A DNA stretch of 64,000 nt, taken from NCBI RefSeq assembly GCF_034676545.1, contig NZ_JAUCBZ010000015.1, positions 2,139,001-2,203,000 on the forward strand. Direction: 5' to 3'. The notes beneath the pieces are model-generated. The model was not told the DNA's origin and searched no databases. It saw nothing but the letters and a program-made list of their open reading frames with translations. How positions within the stretch are numbered: the stretch's first letter is position 1; each line of letters opens with the position of its first letter. This document shows positions 7,587-16,700 of this stretch, piece by piece. Source of the stretch: Pararhodobacter sp. GTDB lineage: Bacteria; Pseudomonadota; Alphaproteobacteria; Rhodobacterales; Rhodobacteraceae. Both the position numbers and the translations under genes were made by a program.

Positions 7587-7910
7587 ATGGCGGGGTTGGG
7601 ACCAGACTCGGAGATTGCGCGGATCGAGGCCCGGTTGGATGCGGAGATGGCGGCATTCCGCACGGATACGCGTTTGGCGCAGGGGTCTTTGGCGGCGTTT
7701 GCCAAGGCGCGGATTGTGCCGCGCGCGGTGACGGTGAATTTTTCGGGCGGGTTTGCGCATCGGTGTTATTCGGTTACCCGCTCGGATGGGACCTACCGCG
7801 TGATTTACATGCCGCGCGCCGACTATTTTGCGCTGTGCGTCGAGAGCGTGTTCGGGCCACTGGATATCGGCGTTCATGGCGGCGCGATCGAATGCCATTC
7901 ATCGGTTTGA
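7587..7910 (+). CDS. Conserved-looking hypothetical protein, 107 aa
   Basis: I do not recognise a family. The protein begins MAGLGPDSEIARIEARLDAE, a helical and charged N-terminal third, and then has a probable beta-rich part (PRAVTVNFSGGFAHRCYSV, GTYRVIYMPRADYFALCVES) with two cysteines and no signal peptide or membrane segment. ATG 7587 is chosen because the longer frame upstream is read through repeat hairpins; GGAGAACAAAGACGAG lies just before it. It lies between the amidohydrolase and dihydropyrimidinase genes, 31 bases from the latter, and is probably cotranscribed. A role in folding, assembly or regulation of the pathway enzymes is conceivable but unsupported. Confidence 0.6.
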   Translation: MAGLGPDSEIARIEARLDAEMAAFRTDTRLAQGSLAAFAKARIVPRAVTVNFSGGFAHRCYSVTRSDGTYRVIYMPRADYFALCVESVFGPLDIGVHGGAIECHSSV

Positions 7911-7941
7911 AGAGAGACAGAGACATGACAGGGGGAAGACC

Positions 7942-9396
7942 ATGAGCACGATCATCAAGAACGGCACGATTGTCACCGCAGACCTGACCTACAAGGCGGA
8001 TGTGCGCATCGAGAATGGCGTGATCACCGAGATCGGGCCGGACCTGAAGGGGGGCACCGAACTCGATGCGACGGGCTGTTATGTGATGCCCGGCGGGATT
8101 GATCCGCACACGCATCTGGAAATGCCGTTCATGGGCACCTATTCGACCGATGATTTCGAGAGTGGCACGCGGGCGGCCCTGGCGGGCGGCACGACGATGG
8201 TGGTGGATTTCGCGCTGCCCAGCCCCGGGCAGGGTCTGCATGACGCCTTGCAGATGTGGGACAACAAATCGACCCGCGCCAATTGCGACTATTCGTTCCA
8301 CATGGCGGTGACCTGGTGGGGCGAGCAGGTGTTCAACGAGATGGAATTGGTGGTGCGCGACCGGGGCATCAACACGTTCAAGCATTTCATGGCCTATAAA
8401 GGCGCGTTGATGGTCAACGACGACGAGATGTATTCCTCGTTCAAACGCCTCGCCGAACTGGGCGCGACGGCCATGGTCCATGCCGAGAACGGCGACGTGG
8501 TGGCGGAACTGACCGCCAAGCTGTTGGCCGAGGGAAACACCGGCCCCGAGGCCCACGCCTATTCTCGCCCGCCGCAGGTCGAGGGCGAGGCCACCAACCG
8601 CGCGATCATGATCGCCGATATGGCCGGCGTGCCGCTGTATGTGGTGCATACGTCTTGCGAGGACAGTCACGAGGCGATCCGCCGGGCGCGGATGCAGGGC
8701 AAGCGCGTCTGGGGCGAGCCGCTGATCCAGCACCTGACGTTGGACGAATCCGAGTATTTCAACCCGGATTGGGACCACGCCGCGCGCCGCGTCATGTCAC
8801 CACCGTTCCGCAACAAAAAGCACCAGGACAGCCTGTGGGCGGGGCTGCAATCGGGGTCGCTCAGCGTGGTTGCGACGGATCACTGCGCCTTTACCACCGC
8901 GCAGAAACGCACCGGCTTGGGCGATTTCTCGAAGATCCCGAATGGCACCGGCGGGTTGGAGGATCGGATGCCGATGCTCTGGACGCAAGGCGTCGCCACC
9001 GGCCGCCTGACGCCGAATGAATTTGTCGCGGTGACCTCGACCAATATCGCCAAGATCCTGAACTGCTATCCAAAGAAAGGCGCGGTTCTGGTCGGCGCGG
9101 ATGCGGATCTGGTGGTCTGGGATCCGGAAAAGGAAAAGACCATCACCGCCAGCGCGCAGCAATCCGCGATTGATTACAACGTGTTCGAGGGGCACCACGT
9201 CATAGGCCTGCCGCGCTTCACCCTGACCCGTGGGCAGGTCGCCGTGCATGACGGGGAAATCCGCACCGAGGAAGGCCACGGCAGGTTTGTGAAACGCGAG
9301 CCCAACGCCACCGTCAACAAGGCGCTGAGCCAGTGGAAGGAACTCACCGCGCCGCGCCCCGTGCAGCGCTCGGGCATTCCGGCGACGGGGGTGTAA
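7942..9396 (+). CDS. hydA: Dihydropyrimidinase / D-hydantoinase
   Basis: Cyclic amidohydrolase that opens dihydrouracil or dihydrothymine (and 5-substituted hydantoins) to N-carbamoyl-beta-amino acids. At 484 aa it has the usual length. All metal ligands are visible: HTH in GGIDPHTHLEMPF, the carbamylated lysine in FKHFMAYKGALM, His in VHAENGD, His in YVVHTSCED, and Asp in VVATDHCAF. The C-terminal region (HGEIRTEEGHGRFVKR-like) is typical. ATG 7942 follows GGGGGAAGACC. The open frame extends upstream to 7828 but overlaps the preceding gene. The stop TAA overlaps the ATG of the ABC ATPase, so uptake and degradation are translationally coupled. Confidence 0.95.
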   Translation: MSTIIKNGTIVTADLTYKADVRIENGVITEIGPDLKGGTELDATGCYVMPGGIDPHTHLEMPFMGTYSTDDFESGTRAALAGGTTMVVDFALPSPGQGLHDALQMWDNKSTRANCDYSFHMAVTWWGEQVFNEMELVVRDRGINTFKHFMAYKGALMVNDDEMYSSFKRLAELGATAMVHAENGDVVAELTAKLLAEGNTGPEAHAYSRPPQVEGEATNRAIMIADMAGVPLYVVHTSCEDSHEAIRRARMQGKRVWGEPLIQHLTLDESEYFNPDWDHAARRVMSPPFRNKKHQDSLWAGLQSGSLSVVATDHCAFTTAQKRTGLGDFSKIPNGTGGLEDRMPMLWTQGVATGRLTPNEFVAVTSTNIAKILNCYPKKGAVLVGADADLVVWDPEKEKTITASAQQSAIDYNVFEGHHVIGLPRFTLTRGQVAVHDGEIRTEEGHGRFVKREPNATVNKALSQWKELTAPRPVQRSGIPATGV

Positions 9397-10196
9397 TGAA
9401 CGACCTCTCATTGCAGGCCGTGATCGAGGCCAGGAATCTTGGCCTCACCTTTCAAACCAACGATGGCCCGGTTCATGCCCTCAAGGATGTGACGCTGACC
9501 ATCAACAAGGGCGACTTTGTCAGCTTTATTGGCCCTTCGGGCTGCGGCAAGACCACGTTCTTGCGCACCATTGCCGATCTGGAGCAGCCGACCTCGGGCA
9601 CCCTGTCGGTCAACGGCATGACCCCCAGCGAGGCCCGCATGGCCCGCGCCTATGGCTATGTGTTTCAGGCGGCGGGGCTGTATCCGTGGCGCACGATCGG
9701 CGGAAATATCCGGCTGCCGCTTGAAATCATGGGGTTTTCCAAAGCCGAGCAAAAGGAGCGCACGGCACGGGTGCTTGAGCTGGTCGAACTCGGTGGGTTC
9801 GAAAAGAAATTCCCCTGGCAACTGTCGGGCGGCATGCAGCAGCGGGCCTCGATTGCGCGCGCGCTGGCGTTTGATGCCGATATCCTGCTGATGGACGAAC
9901 CCTTTGGTGCCTTGGATGAAATCGTGCGCGACCGTTTGAATGAGGAACTCCTCAGCCTGTGGGCGCGCACCGAAAAAACCATTGCCTTTGTCACCCACTC
10001 GATCCCCGAGGCGGTGTATCTGAGCACCAGGATTGTCGTGATGAGCCCGCGCCCGGGGCGCATCACAGACGTTATCGACAGCCCACTGCCCAGGGAACGC
10101 CCGCTGGGAATCCGCGACAGCCAGGCCTTTATCGACATCGCCCACCGGGTGCGCGAAGGGCTGCGGGCCGGGTATGACGAGGCCAGTGAACCATGA
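9396..10196 (+). CDS. NitT/TauT-type ABC transporter ATP-binding protein
   Basis: Energises import of a pyrimidine-like substrate with the two permeases and binding protein that follow. The 266-aa protein shows Walker A GPSGCGKTTF, Q-loop VFQAAGLYPW, signature LSGGMQQR, Walker B ILLMDEPFGALD and switch histidine VTHSIPEA. The start codon ATG 9396 overlaps the dihydropyrimidinase stop by one base. The gene overlaps the next by four bases. Its place after the catabolic enzymes argues for a dihydropyrimidine, hydantoin or hydroxymethylpyrimidine substrate rather than nitrate or taurine. Confidence 0.92.
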   Translation: MNDLSLQAVIEARNLGLTFQTNDGPVHALKDVTLTINKGDFVSFIGPSGCGKTTFLRTIADLEQPTSGTLSVNGMTPSEARMARAYGYVFQAAGLYPWRTIGGNIRLPLEIMGFSKAEQKERTARVLELVELGGFEKKFPWQLSGGMQQRASIARALAFDADILLMDEPFGALDEIVRDRLNEELLSLWARTEKTIAFVTHSIPEAVYLSTRIVVMSPRPGRITDVIDSPLPRERPLGIRDSQAFIDIAHRVREGLRAGYDEASEP

Positions 10197-11086
10197 GCCG
10201 TGCCCTGCCAGTTCTCACCGTTGTCGCCGCGCTTTTGGCGGCGTGGTATGTCGCCGTGGTGCCGATGAATGCGCAATGGGAGCGCGATCAGGCGGGCCGC
10301 GCGGGCACGGACTTGGGTTTTGGCCAATTGGTCGCCAACACCATGTCACAAGATCGCCCCGTCCTGCCCGCGCCGCATCAAGTGGTGGCGGAGCTTTGGA
10401 ACTCGACGGTGGTCGAGGAATTCACCGGGCGGCGCGGATGGTGGCGGTCTGGCAGCTTGTCGAATCGCAGCCTGATCTATCACGGCTGGGTCACGCTGAC
10501 CGCGACGATGCTGGGCTTTGTCATCGGCACTGGCGCGGGGATTTTGCTGGCCATCGGCATCGTCTATAACCGGGCCATGGATGCCAGCGTGATGCCCTGG
10601 GCGATCGCCAGCCAGACGATTCCGATCATCGCCTTGGCACCGATGATCATCGTGGTGTTGAACTCGATCGGAATTTCCGGCCTGGTTCCCAAGGCGATCA
10701 TTGCCGCCTATCTCAGCTTTTTCCCCGTCGTCGTGGGCATGGTCAAGGGCCTGCGCGCGCCCGATGCGATGCAGTTGGACCTGATGAAAACCTATTCGGC
10801 CTCTGGGTTTGCGGTGTTCCTGAAGCTGCGCTTGCCGATGTCGATGCCGTTTCTGTTCGCCTCGCTCAAAGTGGGGATCGCGGCGGCGCTGGTCGGCACG
10901 ATTGTCGGTGAATTGCCGGTGCAGCAGGGCGGGTTGGGCGTGCGGCTGTTGTCGGGCAGCTACTATGGCCAGACCGTGCAGATCTGGGCGGCGTTGTTCG
11001 CGGCGGCGATTCTGGCGGCGGGTCTGGTGGGGATCGTGGGTATCATAGAACGGCGGACCCTGCGCCGCATGGGGATGGCAACATGA
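10193..11086 (+). CDS. NitT/TauT-type ABC transporter permease 1
   Basis: Integral inner-membrane component, 297 aa. An N-terminal hydrophobic segment (LTVVAALLAAWYVAVV) precedes a periplasmic stretch of about 80 residues and then the binding-protein-dependent transport domain. The EAA-type cytoplasmic loop is visible around DLMKTYSASGFAVFLKLRLP, followed by MPFLFASLKVGIAAALVGTI. It overlaps the ATPase gene and the second permease gene by four bases each. Together the two permeases form a heterodimeric channel. Confidence 0.9.
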   Translation: MSRALPVLTVVAALLAAWYVAVVPMNAQWERDQAGRAGTDLGFGQLVANTMSQDRPVLPAPHQVVAELWNSTVVEEFTGRRGWWRSGSLSNRSLIYHGWVTLTATMLGFVIGTGAGILLAIGIVYNRAMDASVMPWAIASQTIPIIALAPMIIVVLNSIGISGLVPKAIIAAYLSFFPVVVGMVKGLRAPDAMQLDLMKTYSASGFAVFLKLRLPMSMPFLFASLKVGIAAALVGTIVGELPVQQGGLGVRLLSGSYYGQTVQIWAALFAAAILAAGLVGIVGIIERRTLRRMGMAT

Positions 11087-12207
11087 GCCGGTTCCTGACA
11101 GTACCGGGGGCATGGCAACGATTGGCCATGACGGTGGCGGTTCTTCTTGCGGTGGCGCTGGGCGCGACCGGCGCGCCGGCGCAGCCGTCGGGCCTGGTTC
11201 TGGCGCTGCTGGCGGCGGCGGTCGTCGCGGCCTTTGTCTATCGCAGACGCCATCCGGCGATCTGGCGGATCCTTTTGTTGCTGGGCATCTGGAACCTGTT
11301 GCTCTTTGCCGCGTGGGGCTTGGCCCTGCACCAGACCGGCGCGGAATTGGCGGGGTTTTGGGCGGCGATGGCGGCGGTCTGGCTGGGGGGCTGGACGCTG
11401 GTGGCCTTTGTCGCCGAGCTTCGCCCGAGGGGCGGCTGGTGGGCGCGGGTGAAACCGCTGATCGCGCCGCTGGTGTTCGGGGTCACGGTGCTCTGGGCGT
11501 GGGAAACGGTGGTCAAGGCGCTGGATGTGCCGCGGGTGATCCTGCCTGCGCCCAGTGCAATTGGTCTGCGGCTGTCGCAGTCCACGGATATCTTGTGGAC
11601 AGATCTGGTGCAGACCTTTGTGCGCGGCACCCTGTCGGGTTTTGCCATTGGCTGCGGCGCGGCGATTGTCTTTGCGCTGGTGGTGGATCGCTACACCTTC
11701 CTGCGCCGTGGCTTGCTGCCGGTGGGGAACTTTCTGGCGGCCCTGCCGATCATCGGCACCGCGCCGATTTTCGTCATGTGGTTCGGCTTTGACTGGCCCT
11801 CCAAGGCGGCGGTGGTGGTGGCGATGGTGTTCTTTCCGATGCTGGTCAACACGGTGCAGGGGCTGGCCTCGACCGAGGCGATGCAGCGCGACCTGATGCG
11901 CACCTATTCCGCCGGCTGGTGGCAAACCCTGATGCGCCTGCGTCTGCCTGCCGCCATGCCTTTTATTTTCAACGGGCTCAAAATCTGTGCCACACTGGCG
12001 CTGATCGGGGCGATCGTGGCCGAGTTTTTCGGCTCGCCAACCCGGGGCATGGGGTTTCGTATTTCCACTGAGGTCGGGCGCTTGCAGCTTGACATGGTGT
12101 GGGCTGAAATTGCCGTGGCGGCGCTGCTGGGATCAGCGTTCTACGGTTTCTGGGCTCTGCTCGAAAAACGGGTGACCTTTTGGCACCCGTCGCAACGCAG
12201 CAGATAA
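11083..12207 (+). CDS. NitT/TauT-type ABC transporter permease 2
   Basis: 374-aa inner-membrane protein, longer than a usual permease of this family because the first third holds four or more extra hydrophobic segments (for example LAMTVAVLLAVALGATG, LVLALLAAAVVAAFV, WRILLLLGIWNLLLF). The conserved permease core follows (LPAPSAIGLRL, AALPIIGTAPIFVMWFG, EAA loop DLMRTYSAGWWQTLMRLRLP, ALIGAIVAEFFGSPTRGMGF). The sharing of DLMxTYSA with permease 1 marks them as partners. The binding-protein gene follows after 40 bases. Confidence 0.9.
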   Translation: MSRFLTVPGAWQRLAMTVAVLLAVALGATGAPAQPSGLVLALLAAAVVAAFVYRRRHPAIWRILLLLGIWNLLLFAAWGLALHQTGAELAGFWAAMAAVWLGGWTLVAFVAELRPRGGWWARVKPLIAPLVFGVTVLWAWETVVKALDVPRVILPAPSAIGLRLSQSTDILWTDLVQTFVRGTLSGFAIGCGAAIVFALVVDRYTFLRRGLLPVGNFLAALPIIGTAPIFVMWFGFDWPSKAAVVVAMVFFPMLVNTVQGLASTEAMQRDLMRTYSAGWWQTLMRLRLPAAMPFIFNGLKICATLALIGAIVAEFFGSPTRGMGFRISTEVGRLQLDMVWAEIAVAALLGSAFYGFWALLEKRVTFWHPSQRSR

Positions 12208-12247
12208 AAACGGCCCATCAGGGCCGATCAACACGGAGGGAATGACT

Positions 12248-13255
12248 ATGTCGAAATACACTTTGATCGGAATGACTGCGGGTCTGGCTTTGGCGGCGGG
12301 TGCAGCCAGCGCCGATAGCCACGGCGGCATGGATGATGTCACATTGCAGCTCAAGTGGGTGACGCAGGCCCAATTCGGCGGCTATTACGCGGCGCTTGAG
12401 AACGGGTTCTACGAGGAAGAGGGCCTGAATGTCACCATTCGCCCCGGTGGCCCCGATATCGCCCCCGTGCAGGTGCTGATGGGCGGCGGCGCGGATGTCA
12501 TGGTGGACTGGATGCCGTCGGCGCTGGCCGCGCGTGAACAGGGCGCGCCAGTGGTCAACATTGCCCAGCCCTTCGTGCGTTCGGGCATGATGCTGACCTG
12601 CCTTGCGGAAACCGGGATCACCACACCCGAGGATTTCCGTGGCCGCACGCTGGGCGTCTGGTTCTTTGGCAACGAATATCCGTTCCTGTCGTGGATGAAC
12701 CATCTGGGCATTCCGACTGACGGCGGTGAAAACGGTGTCGAGGTCCTGCGTCAGGGCTTCAACGTCGATCCGCTGCTGCAACGTCAGGCCGATTGCATCA
12801 GCACCATGACCTATAATGAATACGGTCAGGTGCTCGATGCCGGGATCACGGCGGATCAACTGGTGACCTTCAAATACGAGGACCAGGGCGTCGCCACGCT
12901 GGAAGACGGGCTCTATGTGCTCGAAGCCAATCTTGAAGACCCGGCCTTTGTGGATCGTATGGCCCGATTCGTGCGCGCCTCGATGCGTGGCTGGGAATGG
13001 GCGGCCGAGCATCCCGAAGAGGCCGCGATGATGGTTCTCGACAACGACGAGACCGGCGCGCAGACCGAGGCGCACCAGATCTTCATGATGAACGAAGTGG
13101 CGCTGTTGACCGCGGGTTCCACCGGCGTTCTGGACGAGGACGCCTATAATCGCACGGTGCAAACCCTGTTGGGCGGCGGTTCTGACCCGGTGATTACCGC
13201 CGAGCCTGTTGGCGCCTTCACCCATGTTGTCACCGACGCGGCCATGGCGAACTGA
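12248..13255 (+). CDS. ABC transporter substrate-binding protein, NMT1/THI5-like
   Basis: Periplasmic receptor for the importer, about 335 aa, with a clear signal peptide (YTLIGMTAGLALAAGAASA, cleavage before DS). The mature part has the NMT1/THI5 pattern LQLKWVTQAQFGGYYAALENGFYEEEGL. This family includes receptors for pyrimidine compounds such as hydroxymethylpyrimidine, which fits the degradative enzymes of the operon. Two ATGs compete, 12242 and 12248. The Shine-Dalgarno GGAGGG (12235-12240) is only one base from the first and seven from the second, so 12248 is chosen. A strong terminator follows and marks the end of the operon. Confidence 0.92.
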   Translation: MSKYTLIGMTAGLALAAGAASADSHGGMDDVTLQLKWVTQAQFGGYYAALENGFYEEEGLNVTIRPGGPDIAPVQVLMGGGADVMVDWMPSALAAREQGAPVVNIAQPFVRSGMMLTCLAETGITTPEDFRGRTLGVWFFGNEYPFLSWMNHLGIPTDGGENGVEVLRQGFNVDPLLQRQADCISTMTYNEYGQVLDAGITADQLVTFKYEDQGVATLEDGLYVLEANLEDPAFVDRMARFVRASMRGWEWAAEHPEEAAMMVLDNDETGAQTEAHQIFMMNEVALLTAGSTGVLDEDAYNRTVQTLLGGGSDPVITAEPVGAFTHVVTDAAMAN

Positions 13256-13280
13256 GGCCTTTGTGCATCACTGAGAGATC

Positions 13281-13314
13281 AGGCCCGGCGATTGATTTCG
13301 CCGGGCCTTTTTTT
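13281..13314 (+). terminator. Rho-independent terminator of the pyrimidine operon
   Basis: AGGCCCGGCG (13281-13290) pairs with CGCCGGGCCT (13299-13308) across an eight-base loop, followed by a run of seven T (13308-13314). Confidence 0.92.
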
Positions 13315-13700
13315 GTTCATTCGACTGAGTCCGGGCCAAGTATGCCGATTTCTTGGCAAACTTCCGATGTTAACATTTGAGTCGCGGCACCCCCGGACGC
13401 GTCTGGATCGGTCAAGCCCGAAAACCTTACAAAAGGGTGAAAATTCTCGTTGACCGAGGCTGTCACATACGTCAGTTTGTGCAAGCCGACAAAAGGGCCA
13501 CAAGATATAGTAAGGCCCGCACCGAGCAGTGAAAAATAAATCGACCTTATCAGGTGTGCCAATTCTGCGGATTGGCAATGCGTTGCCGCATATTCGTTGC
13601 GGCGGGGTTGGTTTGCGTTGTCCACTGTCGGGCGGGAACACGCTGTATCCGAAAATGGCGCATGTCGGCGGGACATTGTGAAACACCGGGGACAGGTACC
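13315..13700 (+). promoter_or_regulatory. Long leader of nrdJ with a possible NrdR-like half box
   Basis: About 385 bases without a convincing gene. ACAAGATATAGT at 13500-13511 resembles an NrdR-box (ACAA-GATA-TTGT pattern with one mismatch), but I could not find the usual second box at helical spacing. No cobalamin-riboswitch B12 box was recognised. GGGGACAGG just before the start codon is a plausible ribosome-binding site. Open frames extending upstream of 13701 are not family-like. Confidence 0.35.
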
Positions 13701-16700
13701 ATGCAGATCGAGCGCAAATTCACCAAGAAAAACCAAGACGCCTATGCGGCGCTGACCTTTACCACGACGGTTTCCGAGATCCGGAATCCAGACGGCAAGA
13801 TCGTGTTCCGCAATGAGGCTGTCGAAGTTCCGCAGGGCTGGAGCCAGGTGGCCTCGGATGTGATTGCGCAGAAATATTTCCGCAAGGCGGGGGTTCCGGC
13901 GATCGTGAAGAAAGTCGCAGAAAAGGGCGTGCCCGAATTCCTGTGGCGCTCGGTCCCTGACACAGACGCGATGCAGTCCTTGCCCGAGGCAGAGCGATTC
14001 GTCGGCGAGACGTCGGCGCGGCAGGTGTTCGACCGCATGGCGGGCGCCTGGACGTATTGGGGTTGGAAGGGTGGCTATTTCACCACCGAGGCTGATGCCC
14101 AGGCCTATTTCGACGAGATGCGCTTCATGCTGGCCGACCAGATGGCCGCGCCGAACAGCCCGCAATGGTTCAACACCGGCCTGCATTGGGCCTACGGCAT
14201 CGACGGCCCGTCGCAGGGGCATTTCTATGTCGACCCGTTCACCCACAAGTTGGTGAAATCAAAATCCTCCTACGAGCATCCGCAGCCCCATGCCTGCTTT
14301 ATCCAGTCGGTGAGTGACGATCTGGTGAACGACGGTGGCATCATGGACCTCTGGGTCCGCGAGGCGCGCCTGTTCAAATACGGTTCCGGCACCGGCACCA
14401 ACTTTTCCAGCCTGCGCGGCGAGGGCGAGAGCCTGTCGGGCGGCGGCAAATCTTCGGGCCTGATGGGCTTCCTGAAAATCGGTGACCGCGCGGCGGGCGC
14501 GATCAAATCGGGCGGCACCACGCGCCGCGCCGCCAAGATGGTGATCTGCGACATGGATCACCCCGATGTCGAGCAATTCATCAACTGGAAGGTCATCGAA
14601 GAGCAAAAAGTCGCCTCGCTGGTCGCGGGTTCCAAAGCCCACGAAACCCACCTGAACCTGATTTTCACCGCGATCAAAACCTGGGACGGCACCGCCGAGG
14701 ACGCCGTGGACCCGGTCAAGAACCCGGCCCTGAAAACCGCCATTCGCGCGGCCAAAAAGGCCATGATCCCCGATACTTACACCAACCGCATCCTGCAATA
14801 TGCCAAGCAGGGCTATACCAGCATCGAATTCCCGACCTACGACACCGACTGGGATTCCGAGGCCTATACCACCGTGTCCGGCCAGAACTCGAACAACTCG
14901 GTGCGCGTCACCGACGCCTTCCTGACCGCCGTCAAGGAAGATGCCGACTGGGCGCTGATCAACCGCAAGGATGGCAAGCCCGCCAAGACCCTCAAAGCCC
15001 GCGAGCTGTGGGATCAGGTCGGCCACGCCGCTTGGGCCTGCGCCGATCCCGGCATCCAGTTCCACGACACGGTCAACGCCTGGCACACCTGCCCGGCAGA
15101 CGGCCCGATCCGCGGCTCGAATCCGTGCTCGGAATACATGTTCCTCGATGACACCGCCTGCAATCTGGCCTCGATGAACCTGCTGACCTTCTTCCACGAC
15201 GGCAAATTCGACGCGGAATCCTATGTCCACGCCTCGCGCCTGTGGACCATCACGCTGGAAATCAGCGTGATGATGGCGCAGTTCCCCTCCAAGGAAATCG
15301 CGCAGCGCAGCTATGAATACCGCACGCTGGGCCTCGGTTATGCCAATATCGGCGGCCTCTTGATGAACATGGGCTTGGGCTATGACAGCCCCGAGGGCCG
15401 TGCGCTGTGTGGTGCCCTGACCGCGATCATGACCGGCGTTTCTTATGCAACCTCGGCCGAGATGGCCGCTGAGCTGGGCGCGTTCCCCGGCTTTGCCAAG
15501 AACCGTGACGCCATGCTGCGGGTGATCCGCAACCACCGCCGCGCCGCCCACGGCCTGACCGATTATGAGGGCGTCAACGTCACCCCGGTCGCCCTGGACG
15601 CAAGCCATTGCCCCGACGCCACGCTGGTCGCCTTGGCCCGCAGCGCCTGGGATGAGGCCCTGACCCTTGGTGAGCAGCACGGCTATCGCAACGCTCAATC
15701 CACGGTGATCGCGCCCACCGGCACCATCGGTCTGGTGATGGATTGTGACACCACCGGCATCGAGCCCGACTTTGCGCTGGTGAAGTTCAAGAAACTGGCC
15801 GGCGGCGGCTATTTCAAGATCATCAACCAGTCAGTGCCCGCCGCCCTCGCCAAACTGGGCTATTCCTCGGCGCAATCCGCCGAGATCATTGCCTATGCCG
15901 TGGGTCACGGTACTCTGGGTCAAGCGCCGCATATCAACCAGACCGCGCTGATCGGCCACGGGTTTGGTGCGGCCGAGATCAAGAAGATCGAAAACGCGCT
16001 GGCAACGGCCTTTGACATCCGCTTCGTGTTCAACCAGTGGACGTTGGGCGAGGAATTTTGCCGCGAGACGCTGGGCATCCCGCAGGCCAGATTGAACGAC
16101 CCGTCGTTCGATCTGCTGCGCCACCTTGGGTTCACCAAAGCCCAGGTCGAGGCCGCCAACGATCACGTCGTCGGCACCATGACGCTGGAGGGCGCGCCGC
16201 ATCTGAAGCCCGCACATTACAGCGTGTTCGACTGCGCCAACCCCTGCGGCAAAAAAGGCACGCGTTTCCTGAGTGTTGACAGCCATATCCATATGATGGC
16301 CGCGGCTCAGTCCTTCATCTCGGGGGCGATTTCCAAGACGATCAACATGCCGAATTCGGCCTCGATCGAGGAAACCCTGGCCGCCTATGAACTCAGCCAT
16401 TCGCTGGGCATCAAGGCCAACGCCCTGTACCGCGACGGCTCGAAACTGTCGCAGCCCTTGGCGTCGGCGCTGATCGAGGACGACGACGAGGCCGAGGAAA
16501 TCCTGACCAACGGCTCGAACCACGAGAAAGCCGCGGTCCTGGCCGAGAAGATCGTCGAGAAAATCATCATCAAAGAGGTCGCACGCGAGCGGGCCAAGCT
16601 GCCCGAACGGCGTAAGGGCTACACCCAGAAAGCCATCATCGGCGGGCACAAGGTCTACTTGCGCACCGGCGAATATCAGGACGGCAAGCTGGGCGAGATC

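Noticed and set aside
13315..13700. Cobalamin riboswitch upstream of nrdJ
   Set aside because: No recognisable B12 box or conserved core; the leader is long, but length alone is not evidence.
14259..15698. 479-codon open frame antisense to nrdJ
   Set aside because: Shadow frame inside a strongly conserved gene; no family signature.
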